From Ditylenchus dipsaci (Eukaryota > Nematoda > Chromadorea > Rhabditida > Anguinidae): a DNA stretch of 64,000 nucleotides. The notes beneath the pieces are model-generated. The model was given only the letters and a program-made list of their open reading frames with translations, ran no database searches and was not told the DNA's origin. Shown here in pieces: positions 1-13,829 of the stretch. Every line of letters starts with the position of its first letter. Positions within the stretch are counted from its first letter, which is position 1. The position numbers and the translations under genes were made by a program. Location of the stretch: the NCBI GenBank assembly GCA_004194705.1, contig SADC01001256.1, positions 310,001-374,000 of the forward strand, given 5' to 3'.

Positions 1-63
1 CTTTTTTAAATTAAGACTTTTTTTGATACCATGTAAATTTAAAGATCGGTTATTTTGTAAGGA

Positions 64-460
64 TACCGTATTTTCTCTAAAAACTCCCTTCTATCTAATA
101 ACTCCACCCTCTCAACTTAGAGGACCTATATCTCAGCTCAGAGCCAAAATTTTTCAAATCTATTTCTTTGATTTTTTTAAATTCCTTCGAGCTCACTTTC
201 TAGATCTTGATTGACCACCCGAAAATGACGAGATCGAATTCAAAATTTTCCGAAAATTTTGGCACCGGCAGCGCACCAGGCACCGTCCTCTAAAATTTTG
301 ACACCGGGTACCAGTCCTCAAATTTTCGGCACTGGGCAACGCACCGGGCACCGTCAGTGCTGGTGCCGGTGCGCCCGGTGCGCATCGGTGCTATATAAAG
401 CGCTGATTTTCTGGGGTTGAAAAATAACCCACCGGAGGAGTTATTAGAGAAAACACGGTA
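64..460. repeat. TACCGTATTT-family MITE, copy 1 (with insertion)
   Basis: The ends TACCGTATTTTCTCTA and the near complement of it (TAGAGAAAACACGGTA) face each other. The private word is AATAACTCC on the left (about position 96) and GGAGTTATT on the right (about 437). The interior carries the family core (agaggacctatatctcagc). About 265-402 is a GC-rich insertion built of GCACCGGGCACCG-like words in inverted order, probably a second element. Confidence 0.75.
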
Positions 461-2371
461 ACTTAGCATGGGAAAACACGGCGAAAGTTTGATGGCAAAA
501 AATGGTCATCAGTTCGATTCTCCCCCGAGTTGAGATACTCCGCCGATGAAAACAAAGTAAAATGTTTGAAAAAATTGGAACAGCTCCAAAATTTAACAAG
601 AGTTGGGAGAGCACGAGCTAGAAAAAGAGCACCATCACTCATAACCTCCCAGGCTTAACTCAGATCCAAGCTTAAAAACAAATCAAAATCTATAACAAGT
701 GGTGGCAGAAATAATAACTTTGGCTCTGAAACATTTGATTGGATGAGGGAGGCAAGGTGAGTAGGGGCAGGCAAATAAAAGAGGATCAAGATGTATTGGC
801 CAGCGGTAACAGCAGCAATTTAATCTACTATCACTACCTCTGCCCACAAGCCATGCAAAGAAGTCACCGAAAATGATTGATGTAGTGTTATATAAATTGT
901 GAAATGTACACCGCATACTCCAGTACTGGCTGGGCCTTAACAAAAAAAAACAAGTATTTGGCTTTGAAGGTTTTAGCTATTGATTGTCGAAAAATGTTCA
1001 AAATAGATTTGCTCAAAAGATTTTCAAGTGACTAAAAATTTGCAGTATTTCCTTTCTCTTCCTATTATACCGGAAAAATGTTTTTGGAAAAATGCGATTT
1101 AGAAAAAGCTATGCCTCGAAAAAAACCTGTGTTGAATTTTTGGCGCTACTTGAATCTTGGGGGAGGAGAAGAATGCGCTTTCAAATTTCAAATTGGGCCC
1201 ATTCAATTTGCGCCCATTTCGAATTGGGCTAGTGCAAATGGGGCCCGTTTCAAATTGGGCCAGTGCAAATTGGGCCACATCTATGAGTCAAACAACACAC
1301 CTCCAGGACAAACTTTTTACACCGCTTTGTTGCGTATGCTTTATTGCTCTTCCTTCTCCCTTTTTTGTTTTTCATAAGAACCTAATCACCTAGCAAAAGA
1401 CTCCAGCTATATTAGGATGGTAATAGTGGTATTCGAGTATATGATCTCAATTTTTTTACACACATTCACTTGCCTTAGTTCTAAATTAATTTGCTATGAA
1501 ATGTCAAAAACACAATTATTGCTTAGACCACCTGTGGTTTGGCATGCATCCAGCTAGATCTCTAGGTAAACAAAGGGGAAAATCACAAGCGTATCAACTT
1601 GCCATCTTTTGAAAAAAGTTCGCCTTTTTAAAACTCGAGTTGGCCAGCCTGAATACACCCCGAAACAATTGGAGGCTCAGAAAAAGCTGTGAATGTGAAA
1701 ATTTAATTTTGAGATCCTGCCAGAAAAGTTTTATGACCGTTTGAAATTCGAAAAAAGGTGTGAAACGTCAAATAGTGCAGTTGCTTACAGTTGCGAAAAG
1801 TCAATTATATTGCGATAAAAATACTGTCCATTTCCAAAACAACTAACATGACTATGAAAGCAAAATATTTTGACCGAAATAAAAGAATTATGAAGAAGAA
1901 CTACTAAAGGATTGTTTTTATTTGACCCGTGGGAGCGTTTTAGGCCAGAGGCACATCTTTAAAAAGCCAAATATGTACTGCTGGTGGTAAATTAATATTT
2001 TTAGACAGAAGTCAATTCAGTGAATGTTATTTGCTAAAACTGAAACTAATTTGTTGCATCGTCCAGTTACAAACAAAAAGCAGTTTTTAATAAAAAAAAA
2101 ACCTTAAAAATATTCATTGTATAGAGTGTAAATTAAAAATTGACATGAGTGATAATATATGCGTAGATTAATTATTGTCTAAGCCATATTGCATGATTAT
2201 TGAGCTTACTCATTTTCGATGATAAATATTATTGTAAATGTAATAAAAAATTGAATTTAACCCATATTTGCCGGTGCACGACTTTAAATATGATCCGAAA
2301 ACGCGCATTTGGGCTTTACAGACGTGTAGGGCATGGATAAAGCTTTTCGTCACACCATTTTACATAGAAAA
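461..2371. other. Intergenic, no gene seen
   Basis: No conserved protein or RNA gene is recognisable. At 1186-1276 the word AAATTGGGCC recurs about four times in both orientations. A stretch near 510-525 (CAGTTCGATTCTCCC) resembles a Pol III B box, perhaps a decayed tRNA-derived repeat. Two short overlapping reading frames at 1078-1393 are built on the AAATTGGGCC repeat and are not believed. Confidence 0.5.
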
Positions 2372-2619
2372 TACCGTATTTTCTCTAATAACGGGTGAGT
2401 TATTTTTCAACCCTTGAAAATCGGAAAATTTTAAGGTCGCCCTTGAGATTTTCGGGCGCTCAACCAAAATCTAAAAAGTGGAATCGATAGAGCTCGTGGG
2501 ATTTAAGAAAATGCAATAAACAGCGTTGCAAAATATTTTTTGTGGGCTGAGATACAAAACCCTGAAAGTAGGGGTGTCGGGTTTTAAGAGACTGTTGGCC
2601 TATTTGAGAAAATACGGTA
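2372..2619. repeat. TACCGTATTT-family MITE, copy 2
   Basis: Full-length 248-bp copy from TACCGTATTTTCTCTA to GAGAAAATACGGTA. The core shows the family signatures (ttcaacccttgaaaatcgg, ctcaaccaaaatctaaaaag, gagctcgtgggatttaag, gggctgagatac). The private word of this copy (ATAACGGG / GTTAT) is weak on the right. Confidence 0.85.
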
Positions 2620-2857
2620 AGGCTATTTTCCCCAGGTCACGAGTTCAACCCCGCTTCTCGACCACGATTGATTAAGCGTCGGTAAACCGGAGCTTCGCCG
2701 GTGGTTAACATTCAGAATAACATAATTTACTATCATATGATTTTTGTTAATATACAGGGTGTCTCAAAAGTATTGGGGAATTTTCGGAAAATTTTGTCGA
2801 CAGCTTCCGCGCACCGGTGAAAACCCAATTTTTCTTTGAGGTTTTCAGCCAACAATG

Positions 2858-3200
2858 TACAGTCGACTCTCGATTTAAAGACACCCAAAAGTTAGTTCAA
2901 ACCTCATTTTGCCGATCGCTTTTAATAACTAAATAATTTTAATTCTAAAAAAGCAAAACCTCGATTTAATGACAGGCTTTTTCAAAAAACCCCTGTCCTT
3001 AAATCGAGGTTTTGCTTTTTGAGTAGTAAAATTCTTTAGTTATTTAAAAATGATCGGCAAAATCGGAATTCATGATATATTTGCAACCAGACTGTCATAA
3101 CAAAACTGGTAAAAAAAATTTAAAAATCGGGCTAAAAAAGTGTCGGCCCCTACGTGGGAACGAACTTTTCGGGGTGTCCTTAAATCGAGAGTCGACTGTA
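2858..3200. repeat. TACAGTCGA-family foldback MITE
   Basis: The ends are TACAGTCGACTCTCG and GAGAGTCGACTGTA, with TA at each tip as expected for pogo/Tc1-mariner-type insertion into TA. The arms carry the family core GTGTCGGCCCCTACG...GGAACGAACTTT. The private word TTAAATCGAG is present at the right end, in the centre (about 3000) and, inverted, on the left. Confidence 0.85.
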
Positions 3201-4222
3201 TAAATTGTTTTTATAAAAGAATTATTATTGTTCCCAAAACAGTTTTATCAGTAGGAAGATAATAAGTTAACAAGTGGTTTGTAAATCAAATAATGCATTT
3301 TCAAATTTTAATAATGCAATAACTGGCAAGGAGAAAATTATTCACTCCAAAAATATTTCCAATGTTTTGTCTAAATATTTTTGACAGTATATAAAGTGCA
3401 CCCTCTCGTTCTGTAAAAAAACAAGCGGATATTTGAGTCAGTTCTAAAGGGCGCGAAAAAGATCATTTTTTCGATATTTTGAGAGACTCAGAAATTTTTC
3501 AGGAAACGGGGTACACTTTAAATTTTACGTTATCTTTTATTTGCATTTAAAAATTCTTTCAAACTTTTGAACCATCGACTAGTCCAGCTCAACCTTGCTT
3601 GATGGTTTTAAAATCTTAAAAAAATCAAAAAATAAAGCGGCCCTCACTAACGTAATTAGTGTTGGGGATCTTTATAAACCGTTCTTGGGTCCGTCTTTTT
3701 TCTTGTTCTCAGTTTCTCGCATAATTTTCTCGTCCAAAACGAAGCTCGCATTGACTAAGGTTGGCATTATATGAAATACTGACTGCCTACTTGATTGCAT
3801 TACAAATACGGCAACAACAAAAAAAGTTCAGGAAAAATTAGCATTAAAAACAATTTGAATCACTAGATAAATCATCTCTTGTTGGAGAAGACCAGAAGAA
3901 GGTGTCCTTCAGCTTTTTCTTGTCTGTCCTCCTTTTTTAAAATATGAACAATTGGTGAGGGCCTGGCTCAACTTTGCTTTCAACAACTTCTGCTCTCATA
4001 AGCCCTTCATAGAGCAGTATGTGAACAATTGGCAGATGGTTGTAGCAATCTAAAATAATAATAACAACAAATCCCTCCAAATATTTTCCTTCAAAGAAAT
4101 GTTGTAGTGTGTTTTTTTTGTTTAAATGTAAATGTTTCTTAGTTGCATACACAATAAAATTGAATAGTTAGTTTATATTTTAGACCTTTAGACGTAGGAT
4201 AATTCGACCACATCTCGCCAAA
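3201..4222. other. Intergenic, no gene seen
   Basis: AT-rich sequence without a recognisable gene. An antisense reading frame at 3937-4152 has no conserved motif and is not supported. Confidence 0.4.
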
Positions 4223-4910
4223 TACAGTATTTCCATGCTCTGATAAGCGGCCACCCTCGACTTTATGGACCTATATCTCAGCCCAGAGAAAATATTTTAC
4301 TTCGCTGTTTTTTTGAGTATACTGAACTCCCACAAGCTTCACCAAACCATGTGGTTTTTTCAAACCATGTAGAGACCAAGGCAACGCTTCGAAATTTTCA
4401 AATGTTCACAGAGAAAAAGTTTTTGAGATTTTTAGATGCTCTCCTAAAATAGTGTTTGCAGCAAATTCAATGTCATCTTGCTGGCCGACTCATTTCGAGT
4501 ATTTAAAAAGGGTCAACAAAATCGGATGGCTTTATTTAAAATAATGGCCAAAACCAAGCGCGCGGCGAATTTTATCCACCCTATATTCGACCGAAATGCA
4601 GTCAAAAATACCCTAAAAAGATCATCGGGCTTAAAAAATTGAAGTGATTTTTTTTGGAGAAAAGTTAATTTTTTTATCAGAAACTGTTTACAAATGTTTC
4701 TTTTATCATGTTAAGCAGGGAAAAGTAGTTTAGGGCGTCTTTTTGGGCACTTTTCAAAAATCTGGGTGAGGGGAAGTAAACGGGATAAGTGCCGTTTCCG
4801 CTTTCTCAATTTCGGCTGAGCACCGAAAAGTTTTCAAATGGGCCTTCAAACTTTTCAATTTTCGAGGGCTTAAAAAAGCCTATCAGGTGGCTTATCAGAG
4901 GAAATGGGTT
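4223..4910. repeat. TACCGTATTT-family MITE, copy 3 (expanded, diverged)
   Basis: The degenerate ends (TACAGTATTTCCATG / CAGAGGAAATGGG) enclose the family core in reverse orientation (ggacctatatctcagccc at about 4266). The private word is CTGATAAGCGGCC on the left and GGTGGCTTATCAG on the right. About 400 bp of foreign sequence separates the halves. Confidence 0.6.
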
Positions 4911-5075
4911 ACACTCTCAATAAACCGGCACCCCGATAAACCGGTAAATCGATAAACTGGCCCTTTTGAAAAGCATGATTTGGCTAGCCGAAAAGGAAAT
5001 CAGACAAAAATTACTCCCGATAAATCGGCACCCCAAGCTGGTCCCAGGGGTGCCAGTCTATCGACAGTGAACTGT
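4910..5075. repeat. TACAGTCGA-family short MITE, word ATAAACCGGCACC
   Basis: A 166-bp element with ends TACACTCTC / GACAGTGAACTGTA. The word ATAAACCGGCACC occurs three times, with a complement GGTGCCAGTCTATCG at the right. It is close to the copies at 30029 and 59389, sharing a middle part like TTTGGCTAGCCGAA. Confidence 0.75.
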
Positions 5076-5179
5076 AGTCCATTATACAAAAAACTATTTC
5101 TGAGGATAAAAAAGAAAACGGCATGGCTTTTTAATTAGATACAAACTGCATGGCGGGCTGAAAAAATCCACTATTTTGA

Positions 5180-5284
5180 TACAGTCAACTCCCACCATAG
5201 TGCACACCCAAGGGACCGGCGCCAGGTGTGCACTATGGCGAGCGTGCACTATGGCGGGGGTCACTATTGAGGGAGTTGACTGTA
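5180..5284. repeat. TACAGTCGA-family short MITE, word CATAGTGCACAC
   Basis: A 105-bp element with perfect ends TACAGTCAACTCCC / GGGAGTTGACTGTA. Between them the word CATAGTGCACAC is found once forward, and its complement GTGTGCACTATGG is repeated twice. Confidence 0.85.
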
Positions 5285-5819
5285 GTTTACAATTTTAGAA
5301 TACAGTTATTTTGCATTCTATTTTTCTTGAGGAGACTATTTTGTATAGTATAAAAGCTTATATTTTTATTTGGTCTCTCCTTGGAATATGACTAGGCAAT
5401 GGCCGAAACCACAGCGATCACCAAAACATTATACAGCATTAAAGACCATGAAATCGTTAGAAAACATAAAGAGCCGAATGTTTTTTCAGTTCTTGGAAAT
5501 GGCTTTTTTACACAGCAAAAGCATTGCACGCAAAATTTGTAATATCTAACTCTAAACTAATTTTTGTCTTGAATGGATTGTTTTCGAAATTGTTCTTACT
5601 CGAGTTTGATATCTTATGAACTTTTTTTTGCCTTATAAAACCTAAAGATTTAGAGATTTAGATAAGGCTATACACACTTTTATTATTGTTTCTGTTATCT
5701 CTTGTTACATGTCAAGCAAAAAGGTATTTTGTTACAACCATTTTTATTGCCTTTACTTGCATATTATTCTTGTTTTATGCAATTGTAATTTTTGCATAAA
5801 TTTAACTCATTTACTTAAG

Positions 5820-9221
<3,402 letters not shown>

Positions 9222-9272
9222 TCTAAAAAAGTTGGCTTCAAATAAACACCGATTAAATAATTTTGCTTGTTG

Positions 9273-9395
9273 TACAGTGGAGTCTCCAGCTCAGGTTTGT
9301 TCCCGCCTACGGTCCGAAACTTTTTTTACCTCAACTTTTAATGTTTTTTGTCGAATTTGATTTGTCAGTCTAGTCCGAAAAATCCGGTAAGATAT
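9273..9395. repeat. TACAGTCGA-family MITE, left half only
   Basis: Begins TACAGTGGAGTCTCC and carries the family core (ggtttgttcccgcctacggt, then tagtccgaaaaatccg). No matching right arm follows, so it is a truncated copy. Confidence 0.65.
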
Positions 9396-9424
9396 CTAGT
9401 ATTTTCTACAGTTGACGACAAACA

Positions 9425-9880
9425 ATATATTGTTATTGGTATATTGGTCCCCATTTTCGTAAAATATTGGTATTGGGATATTGGGGTACCGCTTTCAGAA
9501 ATATTGCTACTGCTATTGGGTTCGGCCAAATATTGTAATCAAAAGATTTTGCTTGCGGCGCAATTTCCGCCCCAAAATTTTCATTCGATTTTTTATGTGC
9601 AGTGCATCCAAAATAATCAGAGCTGACGACAAACAATACAGGCTGTTTCGAGAAATTTGGTAGTTTTGAAATGACCATAATTTTTTTCTAGTCCGTTTTT
9701 CGAAATCCTGTTTTCACACATCAATTTTTCTCGCCGATAACCCTGTATATTGTTATCGGTATATTTCGATATTGGTCCCAATTTTCGGGAATATATTGGT
9801 ATTGGAATATTGGGGTACCGCTTTCAAAAATATTGGTATTGGGATATTGGGGTGAGCCAAATCGTCAGCTCTAATATTTT
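9425..9880. repeat. Direct duplication of ATATTGG-rich block
   Basis: A block of about 110 bp (TATTGTTAT, GGTATATTGG, GATATTGGGGTACCGCTTTC) occurs at 9425-9535 and again at 9748-9860. The segment between resembles the sequence near 13590-13690 (TTTCTCGCCGA), so this is probably an interspersed element with internal duplication. A 12-base G run lies at about 9892. Confidence 0.6.
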
Positions 9881-9899
9881 CCCAGAACTGAAGGGGGGG

Positions 9900-11480
9900 G
9901 GGGGTGGTGCACATCGAGGAGCGAACATTTTGAACTCTCAAGTTCCATTCCCCTTGGTTGCACACCTTTTCTTAACTGCATTTTTTCTTGTTTCGTGTAC
10001 AATTTTGGTATCAAAATGATGCTCAGGCTCTTGGCCATTAAACAACACCATCAGCGCACGCTTAAAAAAACTGCCCCGGTTAAGTTACAGGCCAAAACAC
10101 CATCTGAAATCTGTTTTTGTTCGAAAAACCATTCATTTTGGGTTATTCTTTGATTGGTTCGATCGATCCATTTCGAATTTTTTTACAGCTCTACACGTTT
10201 TATATACCAATTTGTAGCCAAGATTCTAAGCTTTTTTAAGCTATCACAGAAAGAAAAAGAATAAAGTTAATTAGAGATAAAATCCAAAAATCTTTGATTC
10301 CGTTCCATCCTACCCTTCAAATATACTCTTTTGTCGCTGGGTTGAATCTTTGCAAGCTACTCAAATTTTTAACCGATTTTCGTGTATAATAATATCCATG
10401 TGATTTCTCTTGAAATTCGGACTCTAAAAATAGATATAGCTTACTTGCGAGAAGTCAGTGAAATGATTAGAGGAGGTGGTGATCAAAACCAAAGTAAATG
10501 GTTTATAGCTGGTTTCCTTTTATCTTGATGGTCATATGCATGACAGTAAAGCAGTGCTGGAAACGGTTGCAATAGATTTCTCGATACTTTTTGACACTAG
10601 AAGTGAGTTAACCTACTAAAAATGAACTAAAAATAGGGTGTGCATCGGTAGGAATCGAACCTGAGTGATGTGCATGCCCCTTGAAAATAATTTTGCCGCA
10701 AAAAATCCGAGGATCTCGAAATAGTGATACCAGGGTTCTCATCTCAAAAATTCAAAATAAGTATATCTGGCCAAAATAAAGTACAATTCGGTCACTTTTG
10801 GTCGAAAAGTGCCATTTTATCCAGATGCTTGTTAGGCGAAAACGAACTTGAGACTCTCAAGTTGAGAGAGTATAGCCACAACATATGAGGAAATTTATTA
10901 CTGATTTTTTATTCAATGAGGTATTCATTCTTACTACTACAAATCTGGTACTATACAACTATATTAGTCCAATGAAAATTCATAGTTCAAAAATATTTTA
11001 ATAGTCCAGCCTGCACTTTAGAAGTCCAAACAGCATTTCACGAGTCTAAAATTATTTAACACTCCGACGGTCGAGGAGCCATTTATATTCGTTGGACTCA
11101 AAATTTCATGCTAAATACGATGGTGAAAAGTTTAAAAAAAGGTGGTATTTGTGGGTAGCTGCCCCTAAGAACCAGCCAAGTCAATATTTTTGCGTATGCA
11201 ACTTCAAAAGGGCAGATCTCGTCAATATTTATTATTGATTCTAGTAAATAACAGTTAAAAAGAAAGCTAAGATTAAGAGCTTTCACATGACGTATCATCA
11301 AGGTATTTATGACGATTATATGTTGAAATTTTAGTTCACAGAAATAATCGTGTCATTTTCCAAAAATGTTGTTGATACTGAAATATAACTAAAAAAGTTT
11401 TATAAGATCATTTTTTTAGTTATCCGTATACTATTTGACAGAACAAGAAAAACTGCACCAGAACGTGCTTTAAAGTGTAA
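9900..11480. other. Intergenic, no gene seen
   Basis: No conserved coding sequence. Near 10648 the string AGGAATCGAACCTGAG looks like an inverted Pol III B box from a decayed tRNA-derived repeat. Confidence 0.4.
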
Positions 11481-11483
11481 AAA

Positions 11484-12173
11484 ACGGGCAAAACTTTTTT
11501 TTGTCACAGATTCACTTCTTTTTGTCACAGATTCACTTTTTTCTGTCACAGATTTGATTTGTCACAGATTCACTTTTTTTCTGTCACAGATTCACTTTTT
11601 TTTGTCACAGATTCACTTTTTTTTGTCACAGATTTCCTCATTTCTGTCCCAGATTTAGCTCAAACACAGGGGGACCAAGCACTTACAAAATTGGTCAAAA
11701 AAATTTTCTCTCATAACAGCCTGAAAGTTTTTCTATAACGTTTCTATCATGTTTTAAGCATTTTCGCCAAAAATTATTTTTTCCGCAAAAATTTTTGCCT
11801 TGGGGGACCAAGGTAGCCCAAAGTTTTCAGGAGCCTGAAATGTGACCTTGGTCCCCCAAGGCAAAAATTTTTGCGGAAAAAATATTTTTGGCGAAAATGC
11901 TTAAAACATGATAGAAACGTTATAGAAAAACTTTCAGGCTGTTATGAGAGAAAATTTTTTTGACCAATTTTGTAAGTGCTTGGTCCCCTGTGGTTTGAGC
12001 TAAATCTGGGACAGAAATGAGGAAATCTGTGACAAAAAAAAGTGAATCTGTGACAAAAAAAGTGAATCTGTGACAGAAAAAAGTGAATCTGTGACAAATC
12101 AAATCTGTGACAGAAAAAAAGTGAATCTGTGACAAAAAGAAGTGAATCTGTGACAAAAAAAAGTATTGCCCGT
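11484..12173. repeat. Long perfect foldback, word TGTCACAGATTCAC
   Basis: Two arms of about 330 bp are near-perfect reverse complements, beginning ACGGGCAAAACT and ending AGTATTGCCCGT. The arm starts with about six tandem TGTCACAGATTCACTTTTT units. The turn lies at about 11836, flanked by CTTGGGGGACCAAGG and CCTTGGTCCCCCAAG. The reading frames within it are by-products of the tandem unit. Confidence 0.9.
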
Positions 12174-12200
12174 AAAAAAACAGGCATTTGGAGCTACTTA

Positions 12201-12524
12201 GGTTTGAAAAAGTGGCTTCCATGGCGCAGTGCGTAAGAGCTCGCGTTTTGGCCAAAAATGGTGTTGTTTTGATGTTGCTGGTTCAATCCCACGTAGTGGC
12301 ACACTATTTTTTTTGGCTTGTTTGATCATTTCTAGGGGTAATTTGGGTCGCTGATTCCGAATCTGGCGTCAAAAAAAGTCTAATTACCTCTAAACTGGCC
12401 AAACAAGCCAAAAAAATAGTGTGCCACTACGTGGGATTGAACCTGCAACACCAAAACACCACCATTTTGGGCCAAAAAACGCGAGCGCTTACGCACTGCG
12501 CCATGGAAGCCGCTTTTTCAAACC
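12201..12524. repeat. Palindromic tRNA-like element, copy 1
   Basis: Two tRNA-like heads point inward from each end. The left head has an A-box-like TGGCGCAGTGCG (12222-12233) and a B box GGTTCAATCCC (12280-12290). The right head on the minus strand has the same boxes (12492-12503 and 12433-12443). Between them lies GGCTTGTTTGATCATTTC and its complement. The ends GGTTTGAAAAAG and CTTTTTCAAACC are complementary. Two similar copies lie near 27842 and 31340. Confidence 0.85.
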
Positions 12525-12931
12525 ATTCAACCCCCCCCTTTAAATAGTCTAATGGAATTTGACTAGTACAATGGTATTTCAGAAGTTTTAGTAGTCCATT
12601 TATTTACTACGTATATAATCAGTCTTTCATTAATTTTTCATTCAGATCTAACTCTGATCGCTCGGAGAAATACGGAGAGGTGTTTTGTAATCCAGAATAC
12701 AGCTAGATCAGGAGAATAACAAAAATTAACAAAAGCGATATGTGTTTTTATGGACGACAATATTATTAAATTTCATTGTTCTTAATCTCACACTCGTTGC
12801 ATGCCCTGCCATTCCGATTTAAATTGTGCGTCAAAAGGGGTTTGAAGAGCTAGATTTCTTAATAAGCAAAATCTTGGACACTCCAATCTCGAATGCCTTC
12901 CTCTCTCTCCTTTTCTCAAATTTTCTCTCTC

Positions 12932-13414
12932 TTAAGGCGCATTCACAATGAGAAAGCTGTTTGCGGATGCTAAATCCGATTTGTCACATGGAAATGGCCA
13001 TAACTTTTTTTTATTGTCTCAAAAATTATTCTGTCATAGCCATCTTGTAGCTAAGATACAGGGCTGCCAGATGAGCTATCGATAAGTTAGATGTTGTTGA
13101 AAAAATTAAGTTAAAAAAGAGAGACTCCGCCCAAGCATCCACACTCGAATTCGAGTTAGGATTTTTGGGCGGAGCCTTAAAATTTTATCTGAGTTTTTGA
13201 AGCAACATTTACTCAGTCAATAGCTCATTTGATAGCCCTAAACCTCAACTATATGATGTGAGAAGCTGAAAAAGCAACTGGAAAATAAAAAAACCACACC
13301 AGCTGAATAATTTTGGGAAAACAGTAAAAAAAGGGAGGATTCTGTTTCGCGGATTCTTAGTGAATAGTCTGTTTTAGCATCCGCAAACAGCCTACTCATT
13401 GTGTATGCGCCTTT
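12932..13414. repeat. TTAAGGCRC foldback element, copy 1
   Basis: The ends TTAAGGCGCATTCACAATGAG and ACTCATTGTGTATGCGCC are complementary. Inner arms (GCTGTTTGCGGATGCTAAAT / TTTAGCATCCGCAAACAGC and ATCTTGTAGCTAAGAT) are also mirrored. Related copies are at 28521-28965 and about 41850-42240. Confidence 0.8.
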
Positions 13415-13732
13415 ACTCTCTCATTCTCTATATCCAATATCCATTGGACGATTGATAGAAATTTTCTAAATTTTTTATACTGTCAGGTGCCTGCTATAAG
13501 TAGATGTCAATTCTGATCACAAATGTGTAGAAATGTTCAATATCTTACTGAATGATACGAAATAATTAAATGATGCCCTCAGCTGGGAAAAATAGGTTGT
13601 TTCAAGAAATTCGTTGCTTTTGAAATGGCCACAAGTTTTTCTAAGGCCGTTTTACGAAATTCTGTTTTTGCCAATCAATTTTTCTCGCCGACAATACTTT
13701 TTTGGTGTATAATGTCAAAAAAATGATTTTCG

Positions 13733-13810
13733 CTTGGTCCCTGTGGTTTTGGTCCTGCCCATCCAGAGGCCATCCACAGACCAGGACCAAAAGGCCTTGG
13801 TCCCCCCTGT
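13733..13810. repeat. CTTGGTCCCCC hairpin element
   Basis: Short foldback with GGTCC/GGACC arms around 13760-13800 and the word CTTGGTCCCCCCTGTTG. The same word occurs at 20255, 25108, 46582 and 54640, marking an interspersed family. Confidence 0.5.
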
Positions 13811-13829
13811 TGTTTTGAAGGTAATGATG

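Noticed and set aside
11920..12255. Reading frame rich in FCHRFTFF repeats
   Set aside because: Product of the TGTCACAGATTCAC tandem unit in the foldback.
12209..12300. Functional tRNA gene
   Set aside because: A and B boxes are present, but no cloverleaf stem set or anticodon arm closes, and the locus is duplicated in inverted form as a repeat.
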